Notes: generated by a model not told the origin, from the sequence alone. Positions 14,907 to 25,426 are shown, numbered from the stretch's first letter. The stretch is DNA of 64,000 bases from Candidatus Avisuccinivibrio pullicola (GCA_018713485.1 DVOQ01000016.1:1-64000), one strand, 5' to 3'. Made by a program: numbers and translations.

Positions 14907-15914
14907 ATGGCACTTAAGTTAGCTCTTTACGGATACGACACGGATTTAGGCAAGCTCGTCATTGAGACTTTAGAAGACAGTACCCTGAAGGTAGACGCGT
15001 TTTACCCCTTAACCCCGCTTTCAGGCGAATTTGACGCCATTAAGTTACATGGGCGTAACTTTCTGATTGGAAACATTGAGGATTTTGATTTTTCCACGGT
15101 AGATGTGGCGCTCTTTCTTACGACGAAGGACGAGACGCAGCGCCTCAGTACCAAAGCCCGCGAAGCAGGAGCGATCGTTATCGATCTGAGCCATCTCTAC
15201 TCAGGGGATGGCAAGGTGCCGCTGATTTTACCTGAAATCAATCCTGAGGACGTGGTCAGGGCCGTGGAGACGCGTCTGGCCGTCCCCGCCTCCTCGGTCA
15301 GCACCGCCTTAACCCTCGTGCTCCATACCCTGCATGATGCCTATGAGGTTAAGCAGGCCGTGGCGACGGTGTTAGAGTCCGTTTCCGAGCACGGACGTTT
15401 CGGTACCGAGACTCTGGCACGGGAAACGGCTTTCCTTTTAAACGGCAGGGCCTTAGAGGAAAGCGGCTTTGAGGCGCAGGTGGCCTTTAATTTACATACG
15501 CGCATCGGCAAGAGTGACGCGCAGGGCGAAGCCTTCGAGGAAAAGGTGATTAAAAGCGAGGTGACACGTCTTTTAGGCGGATTTTCGCAGGGCCTCAGTG
15601 TCACGGCGCTCATGGTTCCGGTCTTTTTCGGGCATACCTTATGCCTGCACGTAACCTTAGGGGAGAACGTTTCCTTAGAGGATCTGAAGACGACCCTGGA
15701 GGAGAGTGAGCATTTAGAGCTGCTTGATGACAGCGATGAACTCATCACCCCCGTCACGCATTCCGTTAGTGCCGAACGCATTCTCGTCACGCGCGTGAGG
15801 ATGTGCGGGCCGCGCAGCTGTGATCTCATGGTGCTCTTTGATAACGCCCGCCGCGGCGAAGCTGTCAACTGCGTGGCGCTGCTGAAGCTTATTGCCGCTT
15901 ATCTGAAAAAGTAG
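14907..15914 (+). CDS. usg: Usg, aspartate-semialdehyde dehydrogenase-like protein without catalytic Cys
   Basis: 335 residues with ASD fold: N-terminal dinucleotide domain (MALKLALYGYDTDLGKLV) and C-terminal dimerisation domain (RILVTRVRM near the end). In true Asd the nucleophile is a Cys in N-C-S/T; here the site reads VPASSVSTAL (~127-136), without Cys, as in E. coli Usg. It is therefore probably not a dehydrogenase; the function of Usg is unclear. AAGGA (14895-14899) selects ATG 14907. The next gene is fimV, an order found in several gammaproteobacteria, which supports the call. Confidence 0.85.
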   Translation: MALKLALYGYDTDLGKLVIETLEDSTLKVDAFYPLTPLSGEFDAIKLHGRNFLIGNIEDFDFSTVDVALFLTTKDETQRLSTKAREAGAIVIDLSHLYSGDGKVPLILPEINPEDVVRAVETRLAVPASSVSTALTLVLHTLHDAYEVKQAVATVLESVSEHGRFGTETLARETAFLLNGRALEESGFEAQVAFNLHTRIGKSDAQGEAFEEKVIKSEVTRLLGGFSQGLSVTALMVPVFFGHTLCLHVTLGENVSLEDLKTTLEESEHLELLDDSDELITPVTHSVSAERILVTRVRMCGPRSCDLMVLFDNARRGEAVNCVALLKLIAAYLKK

Positions 15915-15972
15915 CACGCTTTTTGCATAAGATGGGGTGGCGGGCTGTGCCGCCGCAAAAGAGAGGTGCCGT

Positions 15973-18900
15973 ATGCATAAACTCAAACTAAGTCTGCTCC
16001 TGCTTGGGCTGACGGCCGTACTTAACGTGCTGGCCGCGCCCGGGGATGGCACTTTTACCTTCCGCATTACGGGACCTGGCGGGGAAAATCAGATGCAGGA
16101 GACTGCGCTCGCCGCTTCTCAGGAGCGGGAGAGCCCCCGCGCCGCGGCACGCCAGACTACAGCGCCGACGGCAAATCCGCCCCGTGAGGAGGGCAGAACT
16201 GCGGTTTATGCGGCAAATCCTGCACGGAATGCAGAACCGGTCAGCCCCGGAACCCGCTATACCGTGCAGCGCAGCGACACCATCTGGTCCATTGCGCACC
16301 GCGTGCTGCCCACTGACGGCTCGGTCAATGAATTTCAGGCCGTAGCTGCCATCTACCGTCATAATCCTGACGCCTTTGGCAACGGCAACGTCAATAACCT
16401 GCGCACCGTGACCCTGACCATTCCGCCCTCTGACGACATGGCCCGTGAGGACACGGCCACGGGCTCCCGTCTGCTGCGTGAGGGTTCTTTAACCTTACCG
16501 CCCTTAACTGCCGCCTCTGAGGAAGCTTCCCCGCAGTCTGGAAGCTCTGCACAGCCTGAGGCGCAGGGTACGGCACAAGCTGCGTCATCTGTTCTTACGG
16601 ACGGCACGGAACCTGCTGCCATGCCCCGTGAATACGTGGCCCGTGAAACCATGGCACGTGAAGGGGAGCGCAATCTGCTTGCGGCCACGGCCGGAGAGCG
16701 GCAGCAGGAAAATGCACTGCTGCCCGTCGCGGAGGCTGACGTTTCCACGGCTGACGGGGAGAGACGCAATGCGGAGGACAGCGCCTTATCTGAAAAGGCC
16801 CCTGCAGCCCCGGCCGAGCCTATCAGTGCCGAGAACATGGATTTTCAGGTGATCCGCGAGCTTATCGACTCGGCGAATAAGGCTATTGAGAAGACCGGCG
16901 CGGACGTGGAGAAAAAATTAGATACCGCGATTAAGCGCACGCAGACCGTGGCTGAGAATGCCGCAGCTTCCGTGGCCCGTGAGGAGGTTTCCGAGGTCAT
17001 GGCCCGCTATGAATCGCTGATCTCGGATTTACAGCAGTCCAACGCCGAACTGCGTGCCAATATTTCCAAATTAGGCCGGCAGATCGATCAGGTACGATCC
17101 ATCAGCATTGAAAACTCCGATAATCTCGCCGCCATGGAAGAGCGTCTGTTAGCTGCGGATACCGATACCTCCAATGCCTTTATCCCGCACGGACCCATGA
17201 TGTGGATGCTCCTCGGGGTCGGTATCATGGCCCTGACGCTCGCCGGTTCCTTATTCTTCTTCAAGCGCCGTCTGCGTCAGGACGCCGCCGGCTCGTCCTC
17301 GGAGGATGAGTTTGAGGACGATCTCTCCTCCACCGAGCTCATTTCCTCTACGGTAGCCTTAAGCGAAGAGGATCGCGAAAAGCTTAAGGAGCAGGAGGAG
17401 AATCCTGCCTCTGAGGAAAGTAAGGAGGGCGGTGAGGAAACGCAGAAGGCTCCCGAGACGCAGGGCTCTGAGGCAGAGCATGCGGAGGCCGCGGCAGAAG
17501 CTGAGGACGAGAGCGGCAAGCGCAGGATCCTTGATACGGACGAGGTGCAGATCCCCGAGAGCATGTTCAAGGAAAACGAGAATCTCGCCCGTAAGGCCCG
17601 TGAGGCGCAGCAGGCTAAGGAGGAGGCGGAGGCGCGTAAGGCCGCCGAGGCCGCACGCAAAGCCGAGGACGAGAAGCTCATGCAGGACTGGCAGGAGCAG
17701 AATAAGATTGCTCCCGAGGTCTCCGAGAGGATCCGCCGGAACGAGGAAGAGATCAAAAAGGCCTGGGAGGATGCCGCCCGCGAAAAGGAAGATGACAAGG
17801 CGACCCTCGATGCCTGGTCTGAGGCTTTAAAGGAGCAGGAGAATGCTGCCGCCTTGAAGGCAACGGAAGTGAAGCCCCCTGAGAACAGCGCGGTCTTAAA
17901 GGATGGCAGTGACGCCGAAAACCCGGATGAAGCTCTCGCCCGTCAGTGGGAAGAAGCCTTAAAGGCGCAGGAGTCAGGTAAGGATCAGAGCGGCTCCGGC
18001 ACGTCTGTCGCAGGGGCCGGAAAGGAAGATAAAGCCTTAAGCGCGGACGAGGAGTTAGCCCGTCAGTGGGAAGAGGCTTTAAAGGCTCAGGCAGAGCCGC
18101 ACCCAAAAAATGATGCACCGGATGATGTAGATATCGGTTCAGACGGTGCCTCCCGGGAAGGAGAGGGGGCCGATCCCTCGCTTAAATCTTCCCCTGACAC
18201 GACACTGCCTCAGGCGGCAGCAGATTTAGCCGCCGCCATGGCAAACGGCGCGGAGGAGAAAAAGGTAAGGCCGGATCTCCCCGTGCAGAAGCCTGCAGCT
18301 GTATTCGAGGAGAGTGCGGTGCAGGACACAGCAGCTCCTGCAGAGGAGAGCTCTCATGCTGAGGCGGATACGGAAAGTACTCCTTCACCGGCAGAAGCCC
18401 CGGAGGAACAGGCTTCAGAGAGTGATACTGCAACAGAGGCGGGCGTGGCGGATGGCCCATCCATCCTGCAGGATGACGCGGCCTTTGCCGATGCCATTTC
18501 GGCCCTCGTGCAGAGCAATTACGAATACTATCCCAGGGTTCATCATGAAAGCTTTGAGGAAAGTGATGAGACCGCAGTGCTGCCGCAGGACGGAGAGACT
18601 GAGGAAGAGGCGCTAAAGGAGAAGGCTGAGAGTTACGTTTATGCAGGTGAGCCTTCTTTGGAGGAGGATTACCGCACGCAGGTAATGCCTGCAGCTGAGA
18701 ACGGGGCTGCAGATACCCCAGAGCAGACTGAGGTTCAGGGCAATGCCATGGTTAAGGAGGACGCATCCTCTCCTGAGGGGCAGTTCCGGGCTCCCTTAGA
18801 AGACCCGTCCCCTAAGTTAACGGAAAAGGCCGATCCCGTCACCTTAGCGCAGCAGCGTGCCATGGCCATGCTTACCGGTTCTGATGAAGAGAATGACGCT

Positions 18901-19782
18901 GCCTCCTCTGAAGATCTGCCCTTTACGTGGATGGTGCCTCCTGAAGAGAACAGCGCTGCGTCAGCCGCGCCGACGGAGACTTCAGGCAGTGTTGCCGTGC
19001 AGGATCCCCTCACGGAGAGAGTTGCAGATGCTGCTTCTCAGGAAGAGGAGGCACAGGCTGCGGCGCCTTTAAGTGAGGAATTCCCGGCTGAAGAAGATGA
19101 GGAGCACTTTAAACGCCTCGCTGAGGATTTAAAGTCAGGAGCGGGAGATAATTTAAGCGGCCTTGAGGACAGTGAGCTTTTAAACATGCTCTCCCAGGGG
19201 GATGCGGGAAGTTCCGTACCGTCTTCAGAGCAGGGGATAGCCGCGCTGTCCTCTGCACAGCCTGAGGAACCGGATGACAGTGCGCTCTTAAAGATGCTGG
19301 ATGAGAGCGCTCAGGGTAGTGCCGCTGCTGTTGCAGGTGACAGCGCAGAGCCTGAGGGGACGGCTCCCGGGGATGCCTTATCGCCGGAGCTGAAGGAGGC
19401 CTTAGCCTCTTCGCACAGCACCGACAGCGGTTTGGACGACGCGTCTTTAATGGGGATGCTCGACAGAACGGGAGACACCTCGCTCAATCCTCAGGATGTC
19501 ACTACCGCGCCGCTTTCTGAAAGTGAGCTTGAGGAGATGCTCTCCCCTGAAAAGGCGCCCGCGGGGCAGGGCATGGAGAGTCCGGCAGAGACCGCTGCTG
19601 CCTCTTCCCTGACGCGCTCGCAGCGTGAAAAGCTCACCGCTGCACTTAACCTGGCGCTGCTTTACTTTGAAAGCGGCGACGAGGAAGAGGCCCTGAGCAC
19701 TTTAAGTGAGGTGGAAGAACGCGGTGACCGGGAATTAAAACAGCGCGTAAGGGAACTTAAGGAGCGTTATGCCGCTCACGCT
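15973..19782 (+). CDS. fimV: FimV-type polar hub protein
   Basis: About 1270 residues. Signal peptide at the start (LKLSLLLLGLTAVLNVLAA), a LysM-like peptidoglycan-binding domain (~94-150, RYTVQRSDTIWSIAHRVLP), a helical periplasmic region, one membrane helix (~408-430, MMWMLLGVGIMALTLAGS), then a very long acidic cytoplasmic part and the C-terminal FimV tetratricopeptide-like domain (~1205-1265). FimV organises cell-pole proteins for type IV pili, flagella or chemotaxis. Repeats are visible: ARQWEEALKAQ twice (near 17941 and 18061) and four short units around LLNML, LLKML, LMGML and LEEML near the C-terminus. GAGAGGTG precedes ATG 15973. The stop overlaps the next gene. Confidence 0.9.
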
Positions 19783-20470
19783 TGATCCGCTTGACCGTAT
19801 CTTCCCGGCGCTGTGTGCGGGGGATTTTATGGCCCTGCCTGAAGGGCGTTATATGAACGTCAGGGTGTTTCACGCCTTTGAAAAACTCAGGGCGAGGGCC
19901 CTGCAGGCCGGCTTTTCGCTGGATGTGGCCTCGGCCTTCCGCGATTTTTCCTCGCAGAGCCGCATTCTCCTTGCCAAATTAGATGGCATCCGCCCCGTGC
20001 TCAATGAGCGCGAGGAGCCCATGGAGACAGGATCTCTCACCCTCGAAGAAAAAGTGGCGGCGATCGGGCGCTTTTCGGCGCTGCCCGGGCTCTCGCGCCA
20101 CCATTTAGGTACGGATCTCGATGTTTTTTCATTAAGCCTGCTCCCTCAGGGACAGAAGCTGCAGCTTACGGCCGCAGAATACGCGGAAGGGGCGTATTTT
20201 GCGCCTTTAAACGCTTTCTTAGAGGAAGAGCTGAGCGCGCACGGTTTTTACCGCCCCTATGACGGTACGGGAGCACTGGGCTTTGAACCCTGGCACATCT
20301 CCTTTAAAACCGAGGGCGGTAGACTTAGCGAGGGTTTTAAGCTTAAGGCCTGGGAGAACGTTATCAGAGAGCGCTTCCCCGCGATAGCCGCGGCGCTCAT
20401 CGCCTATGGCCGTAAGCATTACCGGGCATCCCTTGGACTTGAGACCTGCAATTTGCTAAGTCAGAGCTAA
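19769..20470 (+). CDS. M15-family (VanY/LdcB-like) carboxypeptidase
   Basis: 233 residues. The LAS-type zinc peptidase motifs are present: S109-x-H111-x2-G-x3-D118 in SRHHLGTDLDVF and E173-P-W-H176 in GFEPWHISF, with an upstream SAFRDFSSQ block. Family members trim D-Ala from peptidoglycan peptides. No signal peptide is visible, so it may act in the cytoplasm on recycled muropeptides, or its export is unusual. The start lies inside the end of fimV and has a perfect TAAGGAG ribosome site formed by fimV codons, so translation is coupled. Confidence 0.85.
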   Translation: MPLTLDPLDRIFPALCAGDFMALPEGRYMNVRVFHAFEKLRARALQAGFSLDVASAFRDFSSQSRILLAKLDGIRPVLNEREEPMETGSLTLEEKVAAIGRFSALPGLSRHHLGTDLDVFSLSLLPQGQKLQLTAAEYAEGAYFAPLNAFLEEELSAHGFYRPYDGTGALGFEPWHISFKTEGGRLSEGFKLKAWENVIRERFPAIAAALIAYGRKHYRASLGLETCNLLSQS

Positions 20471-20592
20471 ATTTTTAGATCTACACTGAAAATGTTTACC
20501 ATGACGCTTCAGGCTTTGAGTCTGAGTGTGATAAGGTAAGGAACATTAAGGCCGCATCTTTGCGGTGTCATTAATCAGTTAAGGAGCACAAG

Positions 20593-21180
20593 ATGAATCA
20601 GAGCAAAACCGTGATGGCGCTCGCTGCGGCCGCGTTAGTGGCCTCTTTATCGCTGACGGCTGAGGCCGCCCCCAAGGCAGATGTGGTTGCCGCCACTGGA
20701 GCCCCGCAGGGTTTTGACTATACCGCCCCCGACGCCCGTCCCGTGCCGCCGCGTCCTGGCTATGGCTATGGCCCCGGCATGAACCGTCATCATGACTGGG
20801 GCTGGCGCGGCTACGGCCACCACCATCGCGGCGGCTACTACGGCTGCCCTTGGTATAACGAGGGCCCCATGGTGATCCAGGGCAGAGGCGGTTCCCAGGT
20901 ATCCTTACCGGCTCCCATGCCGCTTGAGGACATTCTCGCCATGGACAGCAAGTATGCCGAGCGGGTCAAGGAGATTGACGAGCTGCGCGATCTGATTTTC
21001 GTGGAAAGTCAGGCTCTTGACGCCATGGTCAATAATCAGCGCAATACCGCCGAGGACGTGCGCCGTCAGGCCCGCATCGTCACCTCGCTGCGCCATCAGT
21101 TAGATGACCGTATCGCCGATCTCTATGCGGCTCTTGAGGACGACGGCTATCAGCTGCCGGCCCGTCTGCCCCGCCGCTAA
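20593..21180 (+). CDS. Periplasmic His/Gly/Tyr-rich protein, ZraP/Spy-like
   Basis: 195 residues. A signal peptide (MALAAAALVASLSLTAEAA) is followed by a Pro/Gly/Tyr/His-rich stretch (~50-90, including NRHHDWGWRGYGHHHRGGYY), likely able to bind metal. The C-terminal ~90 residues are helical and charged (YAERVKEIDELRDLIF; VRRQARIVTSLRHQLDDRI), similar in style to the periplasmic chaperones CpxP, Spy and ZraP. Role suggested: metal sequestration or envelope stress. AAGGAG precedes the ATG. Confidence 0.6.
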   Translation: MNQSKTVMALAAAALVASLSLTAEAAPKADVVAATGAPQGFDYTAPDARPVPPRPGYGYGPGMNRHHDWGWRGYGHHHRGGYYGCPWYNEGPMVIQGRGGSQVSLPAPMPLEDILAMDSKYAERVKEIDELRDLIFVESQALDAMVNNQRNTAEDVRRQARIVTSLRHQLDDRIADLYAALEDDGYQLPARLPRR

Positions 21181-21187
21181 GCCCAGC

Positions 21188-21243
21188 AGAGCGCTTAAAA
21201 GCGCTTAAATAAAAGTAAGAGGGCAGGCCATGAGTCTGCCCTT
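21188..21243. terminator. Two hairpins between the periplasmic gene and trxB
   Basis: AGCGC-TTAAAA-GCGCT (21190-21205) and AGGGCAG-(9)-CTGCCCT (21220-21242). Neither has a strong T-run, so they probably act as partial termination or mRNA stabilisers. Confidence 0.4.
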
Positions 21244-21269
21244 AACATATCTAAAATAAGGAGAAAGAG

Positions 21270-22214
21270 ATGACCGCAGTGGGAAAAACTCTTATCGTAG
21301 GTTCAGGTCCTGCCGGGCTTACCGCCGGTATTTACGCCGCCCGCGCGGGCTTAAATCCGCTCTTAATCGAGGGCGGGGAGCCTGGCGGTCAGCTGACGCA
21401 GACCCCGGAAATCGGCAACTGGCCGGGCGCCAAGGATCAGCCTTCAGGTTATGAGCTTATCGACAGCCTGACCGGGCACGCCAAAGCTCTCGGGGTGCGC
21501 TTTATCTCAGGCGAGGTAGTCAGCTGTTCCCTTCAGGATAAGGTCAAGAAACTTACCCTTGATAACGGTACCGTGCTGGAGGCGCTGACCGTCATCATCG
21601 CCACGGGTGCCCAGGCCCGCTATCTTAACGTTAAGGGCGAGGAACAGTACAAGGGGGCGGGCGTGTCGGCCTGTGCCACCTGCGACGGCTTTTTCTTTAA
21701 GGGCAAAGACGTGGCCGTGGTCGGAGGCGGATCGGCGGCCTTCGTGGAAGCTCTCTATCTCACCACGATCTGTAATAAGATCTATTTAGTGCATCGCCGC
21801 GAGGGTTTCCGTGCCGAGCAGGTTCTGATTGACAGGCTGCAGGCTAAGGCTGCGGAAGGCAAGGCGGAGTTCGTGCTTAATGCCACCGTGGATGAGGTCG
21901 TGGGCGATGGCACGAAGGTGACGGGCCTCGTGTTAAACGTTCAGGGAGAAAAACGTTCTCTTCAGGTGGACGGTGTCTTCGCCGCGGTAGGCCACACTCC
22001 GGCTACGGGCTTTTTAAGGGACAGCGGGGTGATCCTCGATGAGAGCGGCTATATCGTGCTTAAGGGCGGGGAAAGGGAAAGCGCCACTTCCGTGGCGGGC
22101 GTCTTTGCCGCCGGTGACTGCGCCGATAAGGTCTACCGTCAGGCCATCACCTCCGCCGGCACCGGCTGCAAGGCAGCGCTTGATGCCGAACATTATCTTT
22201 TAGAGAACTCCTGA
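21270..22214 (+). CDS. trxB: Thioredoxin reductase
   Basis: 314 residues, cytoplasmic FAD enzyme that reduces thioredoxin with NADPH. FAD motif GSGPAGLTAG near the start, redox-active C135-A-T-C138 in SACATCDG, NADPH motif VVGGGSAAFVEA with the HRREGFRAE segment that selects NADPH, and the C-terminal FAD motif GVFAAGDCADKVYRQAITSAG. All as in E. coli TrxB. AAGGAG lies before the ATG. Confidence 0.96.
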   Translation: MTAVGKTLIVGSGPAGLTAGIYAARAGLNPLLIEGGEPGGQLTQTPEIGNWPGAKDQPSGYELIDSLTGHAKALGVRFISGEVVSCSLQDKVKKLTLDNGTVLEALTVIIATGAQARYLNVKGEEQYKGAGVSACATCDGFFFKGKDVAVVGGGSAAFVEALYLTTICNKIYLVHRREGFRAEQVLIDRLQAKAAEGKAEFVLNATVDEVVGDGTKVTGLVLNVQGEKRSLQVDGVFAAVGHTPATGFLRDSGVILDESGYIVLKGGERESATSVAGVFAAGDCADKVYRQAITSAGTGCKAALDAEHYLLENS

Positions 22215-22224
22215 TAGACGGGCA

Positions 22225-22245
22225 GGGCCGCTATACCTGCGGCCC
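22225..22245. terminator. Hairpin between convergent trxB and dapE
   Basis: GGGCCGC-TATACCT-GCGGCCC, perfect 7-bp GC-rich stem between two convergent genes. There is no T-run, so its strength is doubtful. Confidence 0.45.
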
Positions 22246-22255
22246 AGCTGCGGCG

Positions 22256-23398
22256 CTAGCCTATCAGCCTTTCCATGACCTTTACGTAGATCTCTCTGAG
22301 AGCTTCGAGCGAGCTTAGGGAGACATGTTCATTGATTTGATGAATGGTCCCTGACAGGGGGCCAAATTCCACCACGTCCACGCCTAAGGGGGCGATAAAA
22401 CGCCCGTCCGAGGTGCCGCCTGCGGTGGAGGGCACGGGCTTTTGCCCCGTCACCTCCTCAATGGCATTGCTCAGGGCCTCCCGCAGGGGACCGCCCGCGG
22501 TCACAAAGGGCAGACCGTTGAGGCGGAAGTTAAGCGAGGCCTCAATGCCAAGGCGCTTACAGAGCCCCTGGACATGCGCTTCCAGGCTTTCCCGGCTGTG
22601 CAGGGGATTGAAGCGGTAATTGCACAGGAACTCACAGCTGCCGGGTACCACGTTCTCCGCGCCCGTGCCGCCTTGGAAATTGGTCACCTGAAAGGAGGTG
22701 GGCGGGAAATCGTCCGTACCTTCATCCAGAGGCTCGTTCAGGGCCTCAATCAGCCGTGCCGCGGCATGCAGGGGATTGAGCACGCGCTCGGGGTAGGCGA
22801 CATGACCCTGACGTCCGTGTACGGTAACGAGAATGGAGAGCGAGCCGCGGCGGCCTGCCTTGAAGGTATCGCCAAAGACGCGCTCGGAGGAAGGCTCTCC
22901 TACGATGCAGTACGTGGGAGTGAGCCCCTGATCCTTCAGCCAGGGGGCCACGTCCCGGATCCCGCCTTTTCCGTCTCCCTCCTCATTGGAGGTCAGGAGC
23001 AGGCCTACGGTGCCCGCATGGTCAGGGTGGGAGCTTACATATTCGGCGAGGGCCACAGTCATGGCCGCGTCCGCGCCCTTCATGTCGGCTGTGCCGCGCC
23101 CTGTGAGACAGTCCTCACCGTCAAGACGGCGGATCTCCGCGCCAAAGGGCGGGAAATCCCAGTCCTTAAGCTCACCTGGCGGTACCACGTCGGTATGTCC
23201 CACAAACAGGAGGAAGGGTGTGCCGCTGCCGTGCAGGGCGATAAGATTGCTGCAGAGGCCCGGGCTGTGCCGGATAAGGGAAAAACCGCACTCCCCAAGC
23301 TCGCGGGCGACAAGTTCCATACATCCCCTGTCCTCAGGGGTCAGCGAGGGCCTCTGTACCAGGGCCGCGGCTAAAGCGGCAGTACGCGTAAGGGACAT
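22256..23398 (-). CDS. dapE: Succinyl-diaminopimelate desuccinylase
   Basis: 380 residues, M20-family zinc enzyme of lysine and meso-diaminopimelate synthesis. Metal-site motifs: LFVGHTDVVPPG, GRGTADMKG, LTSNEEGDG, IVGEPSS, and near the C-terminus GTIHQINEHV. Length and motifs are those of DapE rather than ArgE (SDGRFIAPLGVDVVEFGP is typical). Its ATG comes one base after the stop of the preceding gene, so they form an operon. Confidence 0.94.
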   Translation of the reverse strand: MSLTRTAALAAALVQRPSLTPEDRGCMELVARELGECGFSLIRHSPGLCSNLIALHGSGTPFLLFVGHTDVVPPGELKDWDFPPFGAEIRRLDGEDCLTGRGTADMKGADAAMTVALAEYVSSHPDHAGTVGLLLTSNEEGDGKGGIRDVAPWLKDQGLTPTYCIVGEPSSERVFGDTFKAGRRGSLSILVTVHGRQGHVAYPERVLNPLHAAARLIEALNEPLDEGTDDFPPTSFQVTNFQGGTGAENVVPGSCEFLCNYRFNPLHSRESLEAHVQGLCKRLGIEASLNFRLNGLPFVTAGGPLREALSNAIEEVTGQKPVPSTAGGTSDGRFIAPLGVDVVEFGPLSGTIHQINEHVSLSSLEALREIYVKVMERLIG

Positions 23399-23399
23399 G

Positions 23400-24038
23400 C
23401 TAATCCTCGGTGGGGTACTGTAAGAAGAGCTTGCGCTCCAGCTTTAAGAAGAGCTGCGCGGGCGTGTCTTTCACGGCGGAAGCGTCTTCGCGGCCATAGC
23501 GCACCTTGTAGAGCAGTTCCCTTAAGTTATCATCGAGCAGGGACACGGCACCCTGATACTGACGGATGAAATCGGAAGCAAGCAGTCTGTCCCACGGGTA
23601 GACCGTGGAGATGGAGCGCATGATGAGCATGGACAGCGAATCAAGCAGGATGTAGCAGTCCTCGGCAAGGTAGTTAAGAAAGTGCGCGTAATCCTCAGGC
23701 TTCTGTGCCAGATCGTAAAGCGGCTTTTTCGGTCCTACGGCTCCGTCGGCATACACGGGATAAGCCGTGCCGTCAGTTTCCGTCTTTAAAAAGGAAGGTT
23801 CAATTTCCGCCTCCTTAGCGTGAGCGAGCACCTCGGTGATGAGCTCTTCTGAGCCTGCGATTAAGGGTTTGCCACCAAAGAGGGAGAGAGCTTCGGTGAC
23901 GTCGGCCGGACCGAAGGTATGTAATTCCTGATTGCCAACGCGTACCGCGAGAGTGGCTTTTACCTCATTTTCAGGCGGACGCATGACCTTGTGAGCGTCG
24001 GGCGGGCAGGTCGGATCGAGTCGTTCAATTTTAGACAT
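23400..24038 (-). CDS. Conserved-looking protein of unknown function upstream of dapE
   Basis: 212 residues from ATG 24038, which has an AAGGAG site; the longer frame to 24164 is not needed. No signal peptide or membrane helix. The N-terminal half has VKATLAVRVGNQELHTFGPADVTEA-type beta/alpha character; the C-terminal half is helical (YILLDSLSMLIMRSIS; LLASDFIRQYQGAVSLLDDNL). I do not recognise the family. The tight coupling to dapE suggests coexpression only. Confidence 0.7.
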   Translation of the reverse strand: MSKIERLDPTCPPDAHKVMRPPENEVKATLAVRVGNQELHTFGPADVTEALSLFGGKPLIAGSEELITEVLAHAKEAEIEPSFLKTETDGTAYPVYADGAVGPKKPLYDLAQKPEDYAHFLNYLAEDCYILLDSLSMLIMRSISTVYPWDRLLASDFIRQYQGAVSLLDDNLRELLYKVRYGREDASAVKDTPAQLFLKLERKLFLQYPTED

Positions 24039-24064
24039 GGGATGCTCCTTGTAAAACTGTGCTG

Positions 24065-24073
24065 ATTGTAGCA
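24065..24073 (-). promoter_or_regulatory. Extended -10 promoter of the dapE operon
   Basis: On the minus strand TGCTACAAT, a TG-N-TACAAT extended -10, about 27 bases before ATG 24038. Confidence 0.5.
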
Positions 24074-24241
24074 AAGCCGCTGCACTCTGGCACGTTGAAG
24101 CGCTGAACTGCGGCGGTTTAATGCGGTCTTCCTCAAACTGTGTCCTGCTGCAGCATTTCGGCACGGAACATGCATTAATTCACATTTTGTACTAACATAG
24201 GGGCTAAGACAGAGGTTACGGTAGATAAGGAAGACGACGGT

Positions 24242-25426
24242 ATGCAGGCAAGATACAGGGTTCAGTGGCTTAGGCGCATGCGGGGAGTACTGTTCCTCGC
24301 GGCGCTGTCCCTGTGCGCCCTGCCCCTGCTTAGTGCCTGCAGCGATGAGGGGGTGGTGGCCTCCCGCGTGAAAAAGGACAGCGTGGACGTGCGCACCGCC
24401 AAGGTTACGGTTACGGGAGCCACGGTGTCCCTCAGTCTGCCAGGCCGCGTGGTGGCCGTCAGAGAGGCGCAGATCCGCCCCCGCGTCTCAGGGATCATTC
24501 AGAAGCGCTTTTTCGAGCAGGGACAGATGGTACACCGGGGACAGCCTCTCTATGAAATTGAACCTGAACGCTATGCCTCACGCGTGAAGGCCGCTAAGGC
24601 CGAAGTGGAGCGGGCCGCGATAGCCCTTGAGATCGCAGAGCATGATTATGAGCGCTACCAGACCCTGCGTGAGCAGGACGCCATTTCCGAGGAGGAGCTT
24701 GAAGACCGGCGCCTTACCTATGTCCTGAATCAGGCTACGCTGCAAAGCGCGCAGAGTGCTCTTGATGAGGCGGAGCTGGATCTTGAGTATACGAAGGTCT
24801 TGTCGCCCCTTGATGGAAGTGTGGGGATCTCGCATGCCCCCGTAGGCTCCCTGGTGACGGCTGAGCAGTCCGATCCCCTCACCACGGTGGTCAATCTCGA
24901 CGAGGTTTTCATTGATGTCAACCTCAACGCGCGGCAATGGCTAAACTTACGGCGCATGCGCCTGTTCGGTACCTTAACGACCAGCGTGCATACTTCGGAG
25001 GTGATGTTAAGTGTCGAGGGAGTTCCCCTGGAGCAAAAGGGCCATCTCATCTCCGACGAACCCACGGTGGAAGAGAGTACCGGCACGGTGACGCTCCGGG
25101 CTATCATCACCAACGATCATCACTTTTTAATGCCAGGCATGACGGTGAGCGCACAGCTCATGCTAGGCGTCAATCCGCTCGCGAAAATCATTCCCGTCCG
25201 CGCCGTGCAGCGCGATCCCAAAGGACATACTTATGTCTTCGTGGTGAGTAGCGATAACCGTGTCGAGAGACGGCGGGTAACCTTAGGCATGCTCACGGAG
25301 CAGGGCTTTGAGGTAGCGGAAGGTTTAGAGGAGGGCGAGGAGATCGTCGTGGAGGGCCTGACGCTCTTAAAGGACGGCAGTCCCGTGCGTATCGTCAATC
25401 TCGTGGAAGAGGAAGGCGATGTTTAG
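24242..25426 (+). CDS. RND efflux periplasmic adaptor (MexA/AcrA type) lipoprotein
   Basis: 394 residues. N-terminal signal with lipobox LLSAC, so it is probably lipid-anchored to the inner membrane facing the periplasm. Order of domains: biotinyl-lipoyl-like half (VREAQIRPRVSGIIQKRFF), helical hairpin (~95-170), second lipoyl half (SPLDGSVGISHAPVGSLV), beta-barrel and membrane-proximal domain. It joins the RND pump to an outer-membrane channel. It overlaps the pump gene by 8 bases. No tolC/oprM-type gene and no local repressor are present. Confidence 0.92.
   Translation: MQARYRVQWLRRMRGVLFLAALSLCALPLLSACSDEGVVASRVKKDSVDVRTAKVTVTGATVSLSLPGRVVAVREAQIRPRVSGIIQKRFFEQGQMVHRGQPLYEIEPERYASRVKAAKAEVERAAIALEIAEHDYERYQTLREQDAISEEELEDRRLTYVLNQATLQSAQSALDEAELDLEYTKVLSPLDGSVGISHAPVGSLVTAEQSDPLTTVVNLDEVFIDVNLNARQWLNLRRMRLFGTLTTSVHTSEVMLSVEGVPLEQKGHLISDEPTVEESTGTVTLRAIITNDHHFLMPGMTVSAQLMLGVNPLAKIIPVRAVQRDPKGHTYVFVVSSDNRVERRRVTLGMLTEQGFEVAEGLEEGEEIVVEGLTLLKDGSPVRIVNLVEEEGDV

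Noticed and set aside
22442-23374. 310-codon plus-strand frame opposite dapE
   Set aside because: DapE on the minus strand has all catalytic motifs; the antisense frame is long because of codon bias.
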